Shown piece by piece: positions 25,811-33,968 of a stretch of DNA of 64,000 bases. This DNA is from Chordicoccus furentiruminis. Its GTDB lineage: Bacteria; Bacillota; Clostridia; Lachnospirales; Lachnospiraceae. The notes below the pieces were generated by a model. It was given only the letters and a program-made list of their open reading frames with translations, did no database searches and had not been told where the DNA came from. The stretch covers positions 434,001-498,000 of the forward strand of contig NZ_CP048829.1 of assembly GCF_019355395.1 (NCBI RefSeq), written 5' to 3'. The position numbers and the translations under genes are program-made. The stretch's first letter is position 1; every line of letters begins with the position of its first letter.

Positions 25811-27488
25811 ACGAAACTAACCCCAGCCTTTGAGGTACGTCTATATACGCTCTACAGGCAAAAACAGTCAAGAGATATTTTTAAAGACCATGTTTTACGA
25901 AAAATGGGTGCAAAAAGTTAACCTTAACCATTTGCAAGGTTACGGTTTACCATGTAAGATAAATTTCAGAGAGATGCTTAAGCGGGTACAAGCTTAAATC
26001 CCAGTTTGGTGGCTTCGGATTTCAACTTCTGCTTACGTCTCTCTTCTTGATTTTTCTTTGTTTGCTCATAATGCTCCTCGGAGTATTCCTCTCCACTCGT
26101 TAAGAGATTCCAGATAATAACAAGCAACTTCCGTGCAACAGCGATCAATGCCTTTTTGATTCCTCTGCGTGCTTTGAGCCGGTAAAACCAGTCCCGTAAG
26201 AAGAAATTCTTGCACCGTGTAGCCGCCCACGCACATTGCACCATCACGCTTTTAATTCTTGGATTTCCCTTCGTGAGGCGTGCTGTTTTCTTCTTTTTGG
26301 CACTTTCGTTATCTCCCGGACATAACCCAGCCCATTTGACGAGATGTCCTGCAGTTGGAAACATGGAAAGATCTGTCCCAAGTTCGGAAATAATAATCGT
26401 ACTCGCACGTCTTTGAACTGCCGGAATGGTTTCAAGCAACTCTAAAGCAGGTTCGTATTTTCCAGCGTATTCGGATATGCGGTTTTCGACCTCTTCAATC
26501 TCCGAATCGCAGTTTTCTTTTACCTTTACAAGATTCTTGAGAAAAAGTCGATCGTGATCGGATAGCTGCCCGGCCACAGCAAGCTGAACATCTTCCATCT
26601 TATTCCGGAGAGTACCTTTCAAACATTCATCAACATCTGATGCCGTTAACTTTCCTTTTTCACAAAGCCTTTTTATCAACTGAATTCCGCTGACTCCGAA
26701 GATATCCGTAAGAATCGTTGAAAGTTTAAACCCGCACTGTTGCAGATATTTTTCAATCCGGTTTTTATGTCCGACCATTTCTTTTATCAGGATATCCCGG
26801 TAGCGTGTCCAGTCTCGCAGCTCTCGGATTTTTTTGGGTGGGATATAACTTGGTGCCAGGAGACCGGCCCTCAGGAGTGTTGCAATCCAGTGAGCATCTT
26901 TTATATCGGTCTTCTTGCCGGGTACATTTTTCATATGGTGCGGATTGGCGACAATGATTTTGACATTTTTCTGCTCGTCGTCATCGTAGAGAATTGATTC
27001 CAGCACGTTATAAATCGGAAACCAATAGACTCCGGTGCTTTCCATCGCCACATGTCGACAGTTGTTCTCAATGATCCATTTCTTGAATTCATCAAGACCA
27101 TTGAGCAGTGTTGGAAATTCACGGATTTCAGGTTCTGGCTCTTCATCCAGTCTGCCTTTCAGCAGGCAGGCAACAAGAACTTCCTTGTGAACGTCCAGGC
27201 CACAACAGATGTCCAGAAGATTTTGCATAGACGGTCCTCCCTTCAAATGTGTAATTGACAGGGCGGATGTACTCCGGTGATATTGAATTATACTACGCGT
27301 GCTATTCCTGAAATGCATAGGCAGATCAGGGCGACATGTTCCTGTGCTCCAGAATACATCGAACCATGATCACTCACGATTTCTGAGAATCAGATGTATG
27401 TCGATCTTGCCCTGTATTTTCAGTATAGCGGATAAGGGCCACAGTTTCATTCCTACCTGTGAAAATCCATTTCATTGGTGATCACTCT
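25811..27488 (-). mobile_element. IS110-family element, copy 6
   Basis: Same 1678-bp unit; CT at 25809-25810 and 27487-27488. Its left flank lies inside duplicated gene sequence, not in a promoter element, so its left junction comes from the duplication/deletion event. Confidence 0.93.
25978..27228 (-). CDS. IS110 transposase, copy 6
   Basis: 416 aa, identical in translation to copy 1; ATG at 27228. Confidence 0.95.
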   Translation of the reverse strand: MQNLLDICCGLDVHKEVLVACLLKGRLDEEPEPEIREFPTLLNGLDEFKKWIIENNCRHVAMESTGVYWFPIYNVLESILYDDDEQKNVKIIVANPHHMKNVPGKKTDIKDAHWIATLLRAGLLAPSYIPPKKIRELRDWTRYRDILIKEMVGHKNRIEKYLQQCGFKLSTILTDIFGVSGIQLIKRLCEKGKLTASDVDECLKGTLRNKMEDVQLAVAGQLSDHDRLFLKNLVKVKENCDSEIEEVENRISEYAGKYEPALELLETIPAVQRRASTIIISELGTDLSMFPTAGHLVKWAGLCPGDNESAKKKKTARLTKGNPRIKSVMVQCAWAATRCKNFFLRDWFYRLKARRGIKKALIAVARKLLVIIWNLLTSGEEYSEEHYEQTKKNQEERRKQKLKSEATKLGFKLVPA

Positions 27489-27511
27489 GAAAGGAGATAA
27501 TAGCAAGTTAT
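27489..27511 (-). promoter_or_regulatory. upstream half of amidoligase promoter element (IS110 copies 4-6)
   Basis: Minus strand ATAACTTGCTATTATCTCCT then TTC before the IS. The -10-like half TATATATGTACACACCG is 5.6 kb away at 21900-21917. Repeated in part at 23596 and 25300. Confidence 0.6.
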
Positions 27512-27996
27512 TTATTCAGAGAAATCGGCTATTTATCTGACAATTATCAGGGCTTATTTTGCCCCGGAAATTGGTACATTTACACCGCATCCGGCTGGGT
27601 TTCCACTGTCGGTTCCACCGCCTGGGAAGCTGCTTTTTCTGCCCTCAGCTCCTCGCGTTTTTCCTTCTGCCGGGCTTTCCATCTCGCTTCTTCTTCCTTG
27701 GTGCGGAAAGCTGTGTGTCCGGAGAGGTTCTCCATCAGGATTTTGCGGCTGGTTTTGAACTCGTCCCCGTTCATGCCGATGCGCAGGAGCCAGATCCGGA
27801 AGGCGTATCGCTCATTGTCGTCATTGACCACCTTTGCCTGAATCCGCTTCTGTTCCAGCGCATGCTTGTTCATGAGGCAGGCGATCTGCTGGAAGGCTTT
27901 GTTCCGGTCTGCATCTTCTGTCAGAGGAAAGCCCGTGAAGCTCACTTTATCCCCTTCAAAGGAGAGTCCGGTCAGGCCACCCTGTTCCTTTACCAT
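27489..27996. repeat. 508-bp duplicated segment, copy 2 (parental)
   Basis: Parental copy of 25300-25807: here the gene continues past CTTTACCAT into GGAGATG, so this is the original arrangement. Confidence 0.92.
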
Positions 27997-28521
27997 GGAG
28001 ATGAAATCCGTCGCCGAGGTAATCACTCCAGCGTCATCGAGCGCCGTGATCAGGTCCTTGTCCACGCTGAACTGTCCGCCAGTGGATTTAGAAAGCAGCG
28101 GTCCCCGGCTGTAGATCAGGTTGACCAGTCGGCGAAGGGAATCTGCCGTGTGCCTTGCCATGGGCAGGCTGACCGTCAGCGTGTCCGCTTCCGTGTTTTC
28201 TTCTGCAGGCACCGGCTCAGTTGCTTCTGCTTCCTGTTCTTCCACAGCCGCCTCCGCTGTCGCCGCTTCGATAACGGTTTCCATTCTGTCCTCCTCCCGG
28301 ATGCCTTCCAGAATCAGGCCATCGGAGAGCAGTGTCTGGATGATTGTTTCATCCAGATCCGCCTCTTCCACAACCAGGTCGCCCCGGCGCTCTACCGTGT
28401 ACACTCCGATCTCATACGCGCATCTGGGCATAAAGGTGTAGCGCGGCTGCAGCCCGGTCAGCTCGCCGATTCGCTTCACCAACGTCTTCTTATCCTCTAC
28501 ATTCAGGCCAAATCTCATCAT
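27580..28521 (-). CDS. phage protein with amidoligase-shared C-terminal module, 313 aa
   Basis: Not recognised over its length. Residues 1-80 form an alpha/beta part (MMRFGLNVEDKKTLVKRIGE). Residues 80-115 are an Ala/Glu-rich linker. Residues 115-235 form a second domain (LTVSLPMARHTADSLRRLVN, then a helical CLMNKHALEQKR region). Near residues 240-275 comes RYAFRIWLLRIGMNGDEF, matching the amidoligase C-terminus (about 20 of 36 aligned residues identical). A Lys/Glu-rich tail ends the protein. Alone in its operon, behind the promoter occupied by IS110 copy 7. A partner or substrate of the amidoligase is possible. Confidence 0.7.
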   Translation of the reverse strand: MMRFGLNVEDKKTLVKRIGELTGLQPRYTFMPRCAYEIGVYTVERRGDLVVEEADLDETIIQTLLSDGLILEGIREEDRMETVIEAATAEAAVEEQEAEATEPVPAEENTEADTLTVSLPMARHTADSLRRLVNLIYSRGPLLSKSTGGQFSVDKDLITALDDAGVITSATDFISMVKEQGGLTGLSFEGDKVSFTGFPLTEDADRNKAFQQIACLMNKHALEQKRIQAKVVNDDNERYAFRIWLLRIGMNGDEFKTSRKILMENLSGHTAFRTKEEEARWKARQKEKREELRAEKAASQAVEPTVETQPDAV

Positions 28522-28600
28522 AATTCTTTTCCTTTCCGGAGCCTTGCTCCCATTGTGATCTCTACCATCCGTTTTCCTTCGACGGTATGGTATACATACT

Positions 28601-30278
28601 ACGAAACTAACCCCAGCCTTTGAGGTACGTCTATATACGCTCTACAGGCAAAAACAGTCAAGAGATATTTTTAAAGACCATGTTTTACGAAAAATGGGTG
28701 CAAAAAGTTAACCTTAACCATTTGCAAGGTTACGGTTTACCATGTAAGATAAATTTCAGAGAGATGCTTAAGCGGGTACAAGCTTAAATCCCAGTTTGGT
28801 GGCTTCGGATTTCAACTTCTGCTTACGTCTCTCTTCTTGATTTTTCTTTGTTTGCTCATAATGCTCCTCGGAGTATTCCTCTCCACTCGTTAAGAGATTC
28901 CAGATAATAACAAGCAACTTCCGTGCAACAGCGATCAATGCCTTTTTGATTCCTCTGCGTGCTTTGAGCCGGTAAAACCAGTCCCGTAAGAAGAAATTCT
29001 TGCACCGTGTAGCCGCCCACGCACATTGCACCATCACGCTTTTAATTCTTGGATTTCCCTTCGTGAGGCGTGCTGTTTTCTTCTTTTTGGCACTTTCGTT
29101 ATCTCCCGGACATAACCCAGCCCATTTGACGAGATGTCCTGCAGTTGGAAACATGGAAAGATCTGTCCCAAGTTCGGAAATAATAATCGTACTCGCACGT
29201 CTTTGAACTGCCGGAATGGTTTCAAGCAACTCTAAAGCAGGTTCGTATTTTCCAGCGTATTCGGATATGCGGTTTTCGACCTCTTCAATCTCCGAATCGC
29301 AGTTTTCTTTTACCTTTACAAGATTCTTGAGAAAAAGTCGATCGTGATCGGATAGCTGCCCGGCCACAGCAAGCTGAACATCTTCCATCTTATTCCGGAG
29401 AGTACCTTTCAAACATTCATCAACATCTGATGCCGTTAACTTTCCTTTTTCACAAAGCCTTTTTATCAACTGAATTCCGCTGACTCCGAAGATATCCGTA
29501 AGAATCGTTGAAAGTTTAAACCCGCACTGTTGCAGATATTTTTCAATCCGGTTTTTATGTCCGACCATTTCTTTTATCAGGATATCCCGGTAGCGTGTCC
29601 AGTCTCGCAGCTCTCGGATTTTTTTGGGTGGGATATAACTTGGTGCCAGGAGACCGGCCCTCAGGAGTGTTGCAATCCAGTGAGCATCTTTTATATCGGT
29701 CTTCTTGCCGGGTACATTTTTCATATGGTGCGGATTGGCGACAATGATTTTGACATTTTTCTGCTCGTCGTCATCGTAGAGAATTGATTCCAGCACGTTA
29801 TAAATCGGAAACCAATAGACTCCGGTGCTTTCCATCGCCACATGTCGACAGTTGTTCTCAATGATCCATTTCTTGAATTCATCAAGACCATTGAGCAGTG
29901 TTGGAAATTCACGGATTTCAGGTTCTGGCTCTTCATCCAGTCTGCCTTTCAGCAGGCAGGCAACAAGAACTTCCTTGTGAACGTCCAGGCCACAACAGAT
30001 GTCCAGAAGATTTTGCATAGACGGTCCTCCCTTCAAATGTGTAATTGACAGGGCGGATGTACTCCGGTGATATTGAATTATACTACGCGTGCTATTCCTG
30101 AAATGCATAGGCAGATCAGGGCGACATGTTCCTGTGCTCCAGAATACATCGAACCATGATCACTCACGATTTCTGAGAATCAGATGTATGTCGATCTTGC
30201 CCTGTATTTTCAGTATAGCGGATAAGGGCCACAGTTTCATTCCTACCTGTGAAAATCCATTTCATTGGTGATCACTCT
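28601..30278 (-). mobile_element. IS110-family element, copy 7
   Basis: Same 1678-bp unit; CT at 28599-28600 and 30277-30278. Left flank TATGGTATACATA, right flank GAAGCCCCAAAAAGTAAAG. Confidence 0.93.
28768..30018 (-). CDS. IS110 transposase, copy 7
   Basis: 416 aa, identical in translation to copy 1; ATG at 30018. Confidence 0.95.
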   Translation of the reverse strand: MQNLLDICCGLDVHKEVLVACLLKGRLDEEPEPEIREFPTLLNGLDEFKKWIIENNCRHVAMESTGVYWFPIYNVLESILYDDDEQKNVKIIVANPHHMKNVPGKKTDIKDAHWIATLLRAGLLAPSYIPPKKIRELRDWTRYRDILIKEMVGHKNRIEKYLQQCGFKLSTILTDIFGVSGIQLIKRLCEKGKLTASDVDECLKGTLRNKMEDVQLAVAGQLSDHDRLFLKNLVKVKENCDSEIEEVENRISEYAGKYEPALELLETIPAVQRRASTIIISELGTDLSMFPTAGHLVKWAGLCPGDNESAKKKKTARLTKGNPRIKSVMVQCAWAATRCKNFFLRDWFYRLKARRGIKKALIAVARKLLVIIWNLLTSGEEYSEEHYEQTKKNQEERRKQKLKSEATKLGFKLVPA

Positions 30279-30301
30279 GAAGCCCCAAAAAGTAAAGTCA
30301 T
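30279..30301 (-). promoter_or_regulatory. upstream half of phage promoter element (IS110 copy 7)
   Basis: The most diverged of the five: minus strand ATGACTTTACTTTTTGGGGC then TTC before the IS; the -10-like half TATGTATACC is at 28583-28600. Drives the 313-aa gene. Confidence 0.5.
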
Positions 30302-30348
30302 TTATGAGAGAATTCCCAGAAAAGTATCAGATTCGGCATAGTACACAA

Positions 30349-30561
30349 TCATCGCTTCCAGTGCCTGGTTTTCTTACGCGCATCCAGCTTTCTCTTCTCC
30401 TCCATCCAGCGCCGGATGTACTCCTCCTGATCCCGATCATCGTATTCCCGGTACAGGTCATCCCCTGCGCCAATGATGGCAGCCATACCGGCCAGGAAAG
30501 CAATCAGAAGCCCAATTATCACAAGGGCAATCACAATGGCAGCTACATGATTCATGGCCAT
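30349..30561 (-). CDS. small single-TM phage protein, 70 aa
   Basis: Residues about 5-31 form a hydrophobic membrane segment (VAAIVIALVIIGLLIAFLAG), followed by a charged, probably cytoplasmic tail rich in Asp, Glu, Arg and Lys. Last gene of the early operon that begins at 38.9 kb. Function unknown. Confidence 0.65.
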   Translation of the reverse strand: MAMNHVAAIVIALVIIGLLIAFLAGMAAIIGAGDDLYREYDDRDQEEYIRRWMEEKRKLDARKKTRHWKR

Positions 30562-30581
30562 CTCCTTCCTTGCCGGGAGGA

Positions 30582-31220
30582 TCAGGCCTCCCAGTCTGAT
30601 TTATTCCGGGGCTGCCCACACGGGCGGCTCTCCGGACAGTTGCCAGTTACGCATCCAGGGCCAGCCGCTTCAAAGAGAATCGGCGCTTCCTTCCGGCAAA
30701 GCCTCAGCATCTCATCTGCCAGATGGCGGATTTCCCATTGCGCACGGTTGCAGCAGCGAAGGCTGAAGAAGTGCCGCAGTTCCCTGGCATTCATGGTCAA
30801 CACCAGGTTGGTGGTGATCGCCTGCGGAGTCAGATACCGGACATCCTCTGCAGGGATGCCTGCTTCCACCATGCGCCGATACAGCTCCATGCTATGCCGG
30901 ATCTGCTCATCCGCCTCCTGCAGAAATTTGGACTTTGTAATGGTATCCGGAATAACGGCTTTCCAATCGTCCAGCTTGACATATCGCTGGGACTCCACGG
31001 AAAAGCTCGCCAGCCTGTGGCGGGTCAGCTGAGCCAGGGTCACCCAGCTGATGCCTTCGATCCGAAAGGTAAACACCGCATGCTCCAGTACGGACTCATG
31101 CCCGGATGCCAGGGAATGCTGCAGTGACCGATACCCATTATCTGAGGCGGTACACACAGCAGCTGCATCACAGCAGACGCCGGAGGCGGTCGGAGTAAAG
31201 GCGATCAGTTCAACCTTCAT
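30582..31220 (-). CDS. thyX: flavin-dependent thymidylate synthase ThyX
   Basis: 212 aa, the usual ThyX length. The signature RHRLASFSVESQRY (residues 67-80, RHR-x7-S class) binds dUMP and FAD; HESVLEHAVFTF precedes it. Converts dUMP to dTMP using methylenetetrahydrofolate and FADH2. The C-terminal extension is Cys-rich (GPGCVTGNC). ATGA overlap with the methyltransferase gene. With NrdD/NrdG it forms a phage dNTP-supply module suited to an anaerobic host. Confidence 0.95.
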   Translation of the reverse strand: MKVELIAFTPTASGVCCDAAAVCTASDNGYRSLQHSLASGHESVLEHAVFTFRIEGISWVTLAQLTRHRLASFSVESQRYVKLDDWKAVIPDTITKSKFLQEADEQIRHSMELYRRMVEAGIPAEDVRYLTPQAITTNLVLTMNARELRHFFSLRCCNRAQWEIRHLADEMLRLCRKEAPILFEAAGPGCVTGNCPESRPCGQPRNKSDWEA

Positions 31221-32479
31221 TCATCCACCTCCTGCGGTTCAAAGGAAGCCACCTCATCGAAGCGGAGCTTCTGGCCATCCCGGATGACAAACACGTCATC
31301 GTACTTACCGCCGTTTTCCTGAATCGCCCGTTTCACGATGACATCCACGAACTTGGGATCAAGCTCGATGCCCCGGCAGATGCGGTCCGTCTGCATGCAG
31401 GCGATCAGGGTCGAGCCGCTGCCCAGGAAGGGGTCCAGGACGATGCCGTTGGTCATAGTGCTGTTCTTAATGGGATAGCTCATAAGCGTGATCGGCTTCA
31501 TGGTCGGGTGCTCCTTGGAGGATCGCGGCTTATCATATTCCCACACGGTGGTCTGCTTCCTGTCGGAATACCACTGATGCTTGCCCTTCTGCTTCCAGCC
31601 AAAGAGGCATGGCTCATGAATCCACTGGTAAGGGCTGCGTCCCAGCACCAGGCTGTTCTTTTTCCAGATGCAGCATCCGGAGAGATAGAAGCCCGCGTCC
31701 TTGAAGGCCTTACGGAAGTTCAACCCCTCCGTATCCGCATGCCAGACATAGATGCTGCCGTCGTCAGCCAGGTTGGCGTGCATGCAGCGATACGCAGAAA
31801 GCAGGAAGTTGTAAAACTCCTGATCGCCCATGTTGTCGTTCATGATCTTCCCGGCCGTCTCTTCCACGTCCACGTTATAGGGCGGATCCGTCAGGACCAG
31901 GTTGGCTTTGTCGCCATCCATCAGGCGGGTGTAGATTTCTTCACCGGTGCTGTCGCCGCAGATCACCCGGTGTTTTCCGATCAGCCAAAGGTCACCCAGC
32001 TGGCTGAATACCGGCTGTTGCAGTTCGGAATCCACATCGAAGTCGTCCTCGTGGACCTGCTTGTCATGGAGCTTGTTAAACAGGGTGTTGATCTCAGGCG
32101 GATCAAAGCCCGTCTTGCCGAGATCAAAGTTGCTGTTCTGGATATCCTCTAGGAGTTCTGCCAGCAGGGTATCATCCCAGGCACCGGTGATCTTGTTCAG
32201 CGCAATGTTCAGCGCCTTCTCCCGGACCTTGTCGATGTCCACCACAGCACAGGGCACTTCGGTGTAGCCGAGGTCCATGGCCACCGTCAGTCGCTGATGT
32301 CCGCCAATGATCGTCATGTCGGAGTTTACGACCAGCGGATCGGCAAAGCCGAACTCCTCAATGCTGTTCTTGATCTTTTCGTACTCTTTATCCCCGGCCT
32401 TCAGCTTTTTGCGGGGATTGTATTCTGCCGGTTTGAGTACCGATACCGGCAGGACTTTCAGTTCAGCAGTCTTCTGCAT
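31217..32479 (-). CDS. ParB-domain DNA methyltransferase
   Basis: 420 aa from the ATG at 32479 (MQKTAELKVLPVSVLKP), preceded by GGAGGG. N-terminal ParB/Srx-like nuclease domain with IIGGHQRLTVAMDLG (about 57-71), a linker, then an N6-adenine or N4-cytosine methylase: NLVLTDPPYNVDVEE (DPPY near 197) and PFLGSGSTLIAC (SAM-binding, C-terminal). Common in Firmicute prophages; likely modifies phage DNA against host restriction. No cognate restriction gene is visible. Confidence 0.93.
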   Translation of the reverse strand: MQKTAELKVLPVSVLKPAEYNPRKKLKAGDKEYEKIKNSIEEFGFADPLVVNSDMTIIGGHQRLTVAMDLGYTEVPCAVVDIDKVREKALNIALNKITGAWDDTLLAELLEDIQNSNFDLGKTGFDPPEINTLFNKLHDKQVHEDDFDVDSELQQPVFSQLGDLWLIGKHRVICGDSTGEEIYTRLMDGDKANLVLTDPPYNVDVEETAGKIMNDNMGDQEFYNFLLSAYRCMHANLADDGSIYVWHADTEGLNFRKAFKDAGFYLSGCCIWKKNSLVLGRSPYQWIHEPCLFGWKQKGKHQWYSDRKQTTVWEYDKPRSSKEHPTMKPITLMSYPIKNSTMTNGIVLDPFLGSGSTLIACMQTDRICRGIELDPKFVDVIVKRAIQENGGKYDDVFVIRDGQKLRFDEVASFEPQEVDE

Positions 32480-32496
32480 CGTTCCCTCCATCTGTG

Positions 32497-32748
32497 TTAT
32501 CCGCTGTAAAATCGCATGACCTCGCACAGCGGGATAAAGAAAGAGCCGCGCGTAAAGCCCAGCTCCGTTTCCCCGGTGACTTCCATGTATTCTTCGGTCA
32601 TCGCACACCACTCCGGATTCTCTCCGTTGATGCTTGCGAGGATCTTATCCTCCGCGTAGTCGATGGCATGCACCAGCACCGCGCCGGTATTGCACAGGGA
32701 ATACACACCGATGACCGTATTAAGGTCAACCATTTTGGTTTCTGCCAT
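32497..32748 (-). CDS. phage hypothetical protein, 83 aa
   Basis: Starts at the ATG at 32748 (MAETKMVDLNTVIGVYSL) behind AAGGAGAAG; the longer frame to 32772 is less likely. Compact alpha/beta pattern with NGENPEWC and GFTRGSFFIPLCEVM. It overlaps the upstream small membrane protein gene. Not recognised. Confidence 0.6.
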   Translation of the reverse strand: MAETKMVDLNTVIGVYSLCNTGAVLVHAIDYAEDKILASINGENPEWCAMTEEYMEVTGETELGFTRGSFFIPLCEVMRFYSG

Positions 32749-32935
32749 GGGACTTCTCCTTGCGCTCTTCACGTTCCTCGATCCAGCGGATGATGAAGTC
32801 GGTCAGATGATTCAGTGCTGCAATCGACCAGTAGCAGATCATCCCCACGGTGGTGCCGGAGCCGGTGACAAGGCTCACAATAATCAGAGCCGCTTCCAAG
32901 ACGAGGATCAGGCTCTGCAGTGTTTTTCGATTCAT
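32726..32935 (-). CDS. small membrane protein, 69 aa
   Basis: A hydrophobic segment covers residues about 7-45 (SLILVLEAALIIVSLVTG and a second helix MICYWSIAALNHL), then a highly charged tail (RWIEEREERKEKSHGR). Probably two membrane helices. Between NrdG and the 83-aa gene with overlaps on both sides. Function unknown. Confidence 0.6.
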   Translation of the reverse strand: MNRKTLQSLILVLEAALIIVSLVTGSGTTVGMICYWSIAALNHLTDFIIRWIEEREERKEKSHGRNQNG

Positions 32936-33396
32936 GACTCTTTCTCCCTCAGATCAATGATCCGCTGATTCCTGCTGCCGCGAAAAGCAAGCCCGGCGTC
33001 CTTCTGCTCCAGGAGAAAAGGTCCATCCACCAGCACATCAGCCAGTGTCAGGATCTCCTTGTCCCGAAGCACCTCATAGGTGTATCCGGAGTACAGCCAG
33101 ATATCTTTATTCGGCAGCACGGCTCTCACCCGTTTCAGGAATGGGATCAGGATCGCTGCATTCTCTTCTTCTGCCGGTTCGCCGCCGAGAATGGAAAGAC
33201 CCTGTATCCACGAAGGACGCAGGGCCTTGATAATCTCATCTTCAGTTGCTCTGGTGAAGGGTCGACCGTAGTCGAAATCCCAGGTCTCCGGATTAAAGCA
33301 TCCCTTGCAATGGTTCCGGCACCCGGAAACGAACAAGGACACTCGGACACCAGGACCGTTGGCGATGTCTACCTTCTTGATCTCCGCATAATTCAT
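32932..33396 (-). CDS. nrdG: anaerobic ribonucleotide reductase activase NrdG
   Basis: 154 aa. Radical SAM protein with the cluster motif SGCRNHCKGC (Cys26, Cys30, Cys33; CxxxCxxC) and the NGPGVRVSLFVSG approach, followed by SILGGEPAEEENA (SAM-binding GGE). Generates the glycyl radical on NrdD. Two genes downstream of nrdD with one 174-aa gene between, all in the same operon. Confidence 0.95.
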   Translation of the reverse strand: MNYAEIKKVDIANGPGVRVSLFVSGCRNHCKGCFNPETWDFDYGRPFTRATEDEIIKALRPSWIQGLSILGGEPAEEENAAILIPFLKRVRAVLPNKDIWLYSGYTYEVLRDKEILTLADVLVDGPFLLEQKDAGLAFRGSRNQRIIDLREKES

Positions 33397-33398
33397 GA

Positions 33399-33920
33399 TT
33401 ACTCGTCTGTCCCATTCGCGGCAACAGGTGCAGTACAGAAATGAATACCGCGAGTCTCATCCTGGAACACCTCACGGGCGATATCCTGTGCAAGGCCGGA
33501 CCAGTTGCCATCATAATCATAAAGGTCATCATCAAAAAACTGGATTACCTCCGGCTGGAAACGGACAAAGCCGTGCGCCGTTCCCGTAGGATCCTGAGCC
33601 AGCCGAACATCCTTCACGATGGGGTTTCCCCTGAAAATGGTCTCATAAAGAGCAACGACGTCAGCGGTTCCGGTGTCGTTCTCCTCATCGTATAGGTTGA
33701 TAGCCAGGATCACATTGCCAAACTGGACACACTTGGGAAAGACGCGATCCATGGCCAGGAACTTCTCATGATCCCTGACTTCGATATCGAACAGGTAATC
33801 CGAGCTGCCATCCTCCGGCTCGACGATCTCCCCGACATGAATGGCAGGGTCGCGCTCGAACAGCGCCTTCACCTTCTTCTGGTAGGTGTACCAGGGCGCT
33901 TCCAGTATCAGTCTCTTCAT
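33399..33920 (-). CDS. phage hypothetical protein between nrdD and nrdG, 173 aa
   Basis: Starts at the ATG at 33920 (MKRLILEAPWYTYQKKV), preceded by GAGGAGG. Acidic throughout, with an N-terminal domain containing FDIEVRDHEKFLAMDRV and a C-terminal part containing QFFDDDLYDYDGNWSG. Not recognised. Its constant place between nrdD and nrdG suggests a role in early phage metabolism; that is inference from position only. Confidence 0.6.
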   Translation of the reverse strand: MKRLILEAPWYTYQKKVKALFERDPAIHVGEIVEPEDGSSDYLFDIEVRDHEKFLAMDRVFPKCVQFGNVILAINLYDEENDTGTADVVALYETIFRGNPIVKDVRLAQDPTGTAHGFVRFQPEVIQFFDDDLYDYDGNWSGLAQDIAREVFQDETRGIHFCTAPVAANGTDE

Positions 33921-33968
33921 AGGTTTTTCCTCCTCATTTTGATTCTTCAAAACGCATCTGCGGCATCT

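Noticed and set aside
25811-27488. IS110 copy 6 as an independent insertion into the 313-aa gene
   Set aside because: Its left flank (CTTTACCAT) is the end of a 508-bp duplicate and its right flank equals that of copy 5, so the position is explained by tandem duplication.
9091-30278. Regularly repeated units resembling a large repeat array or CRISPR
   Set aside because: The repeats are full 1.68-kb IS110 elements separated by phage genes. There are no short direct repeats with spacers and no cas genes.
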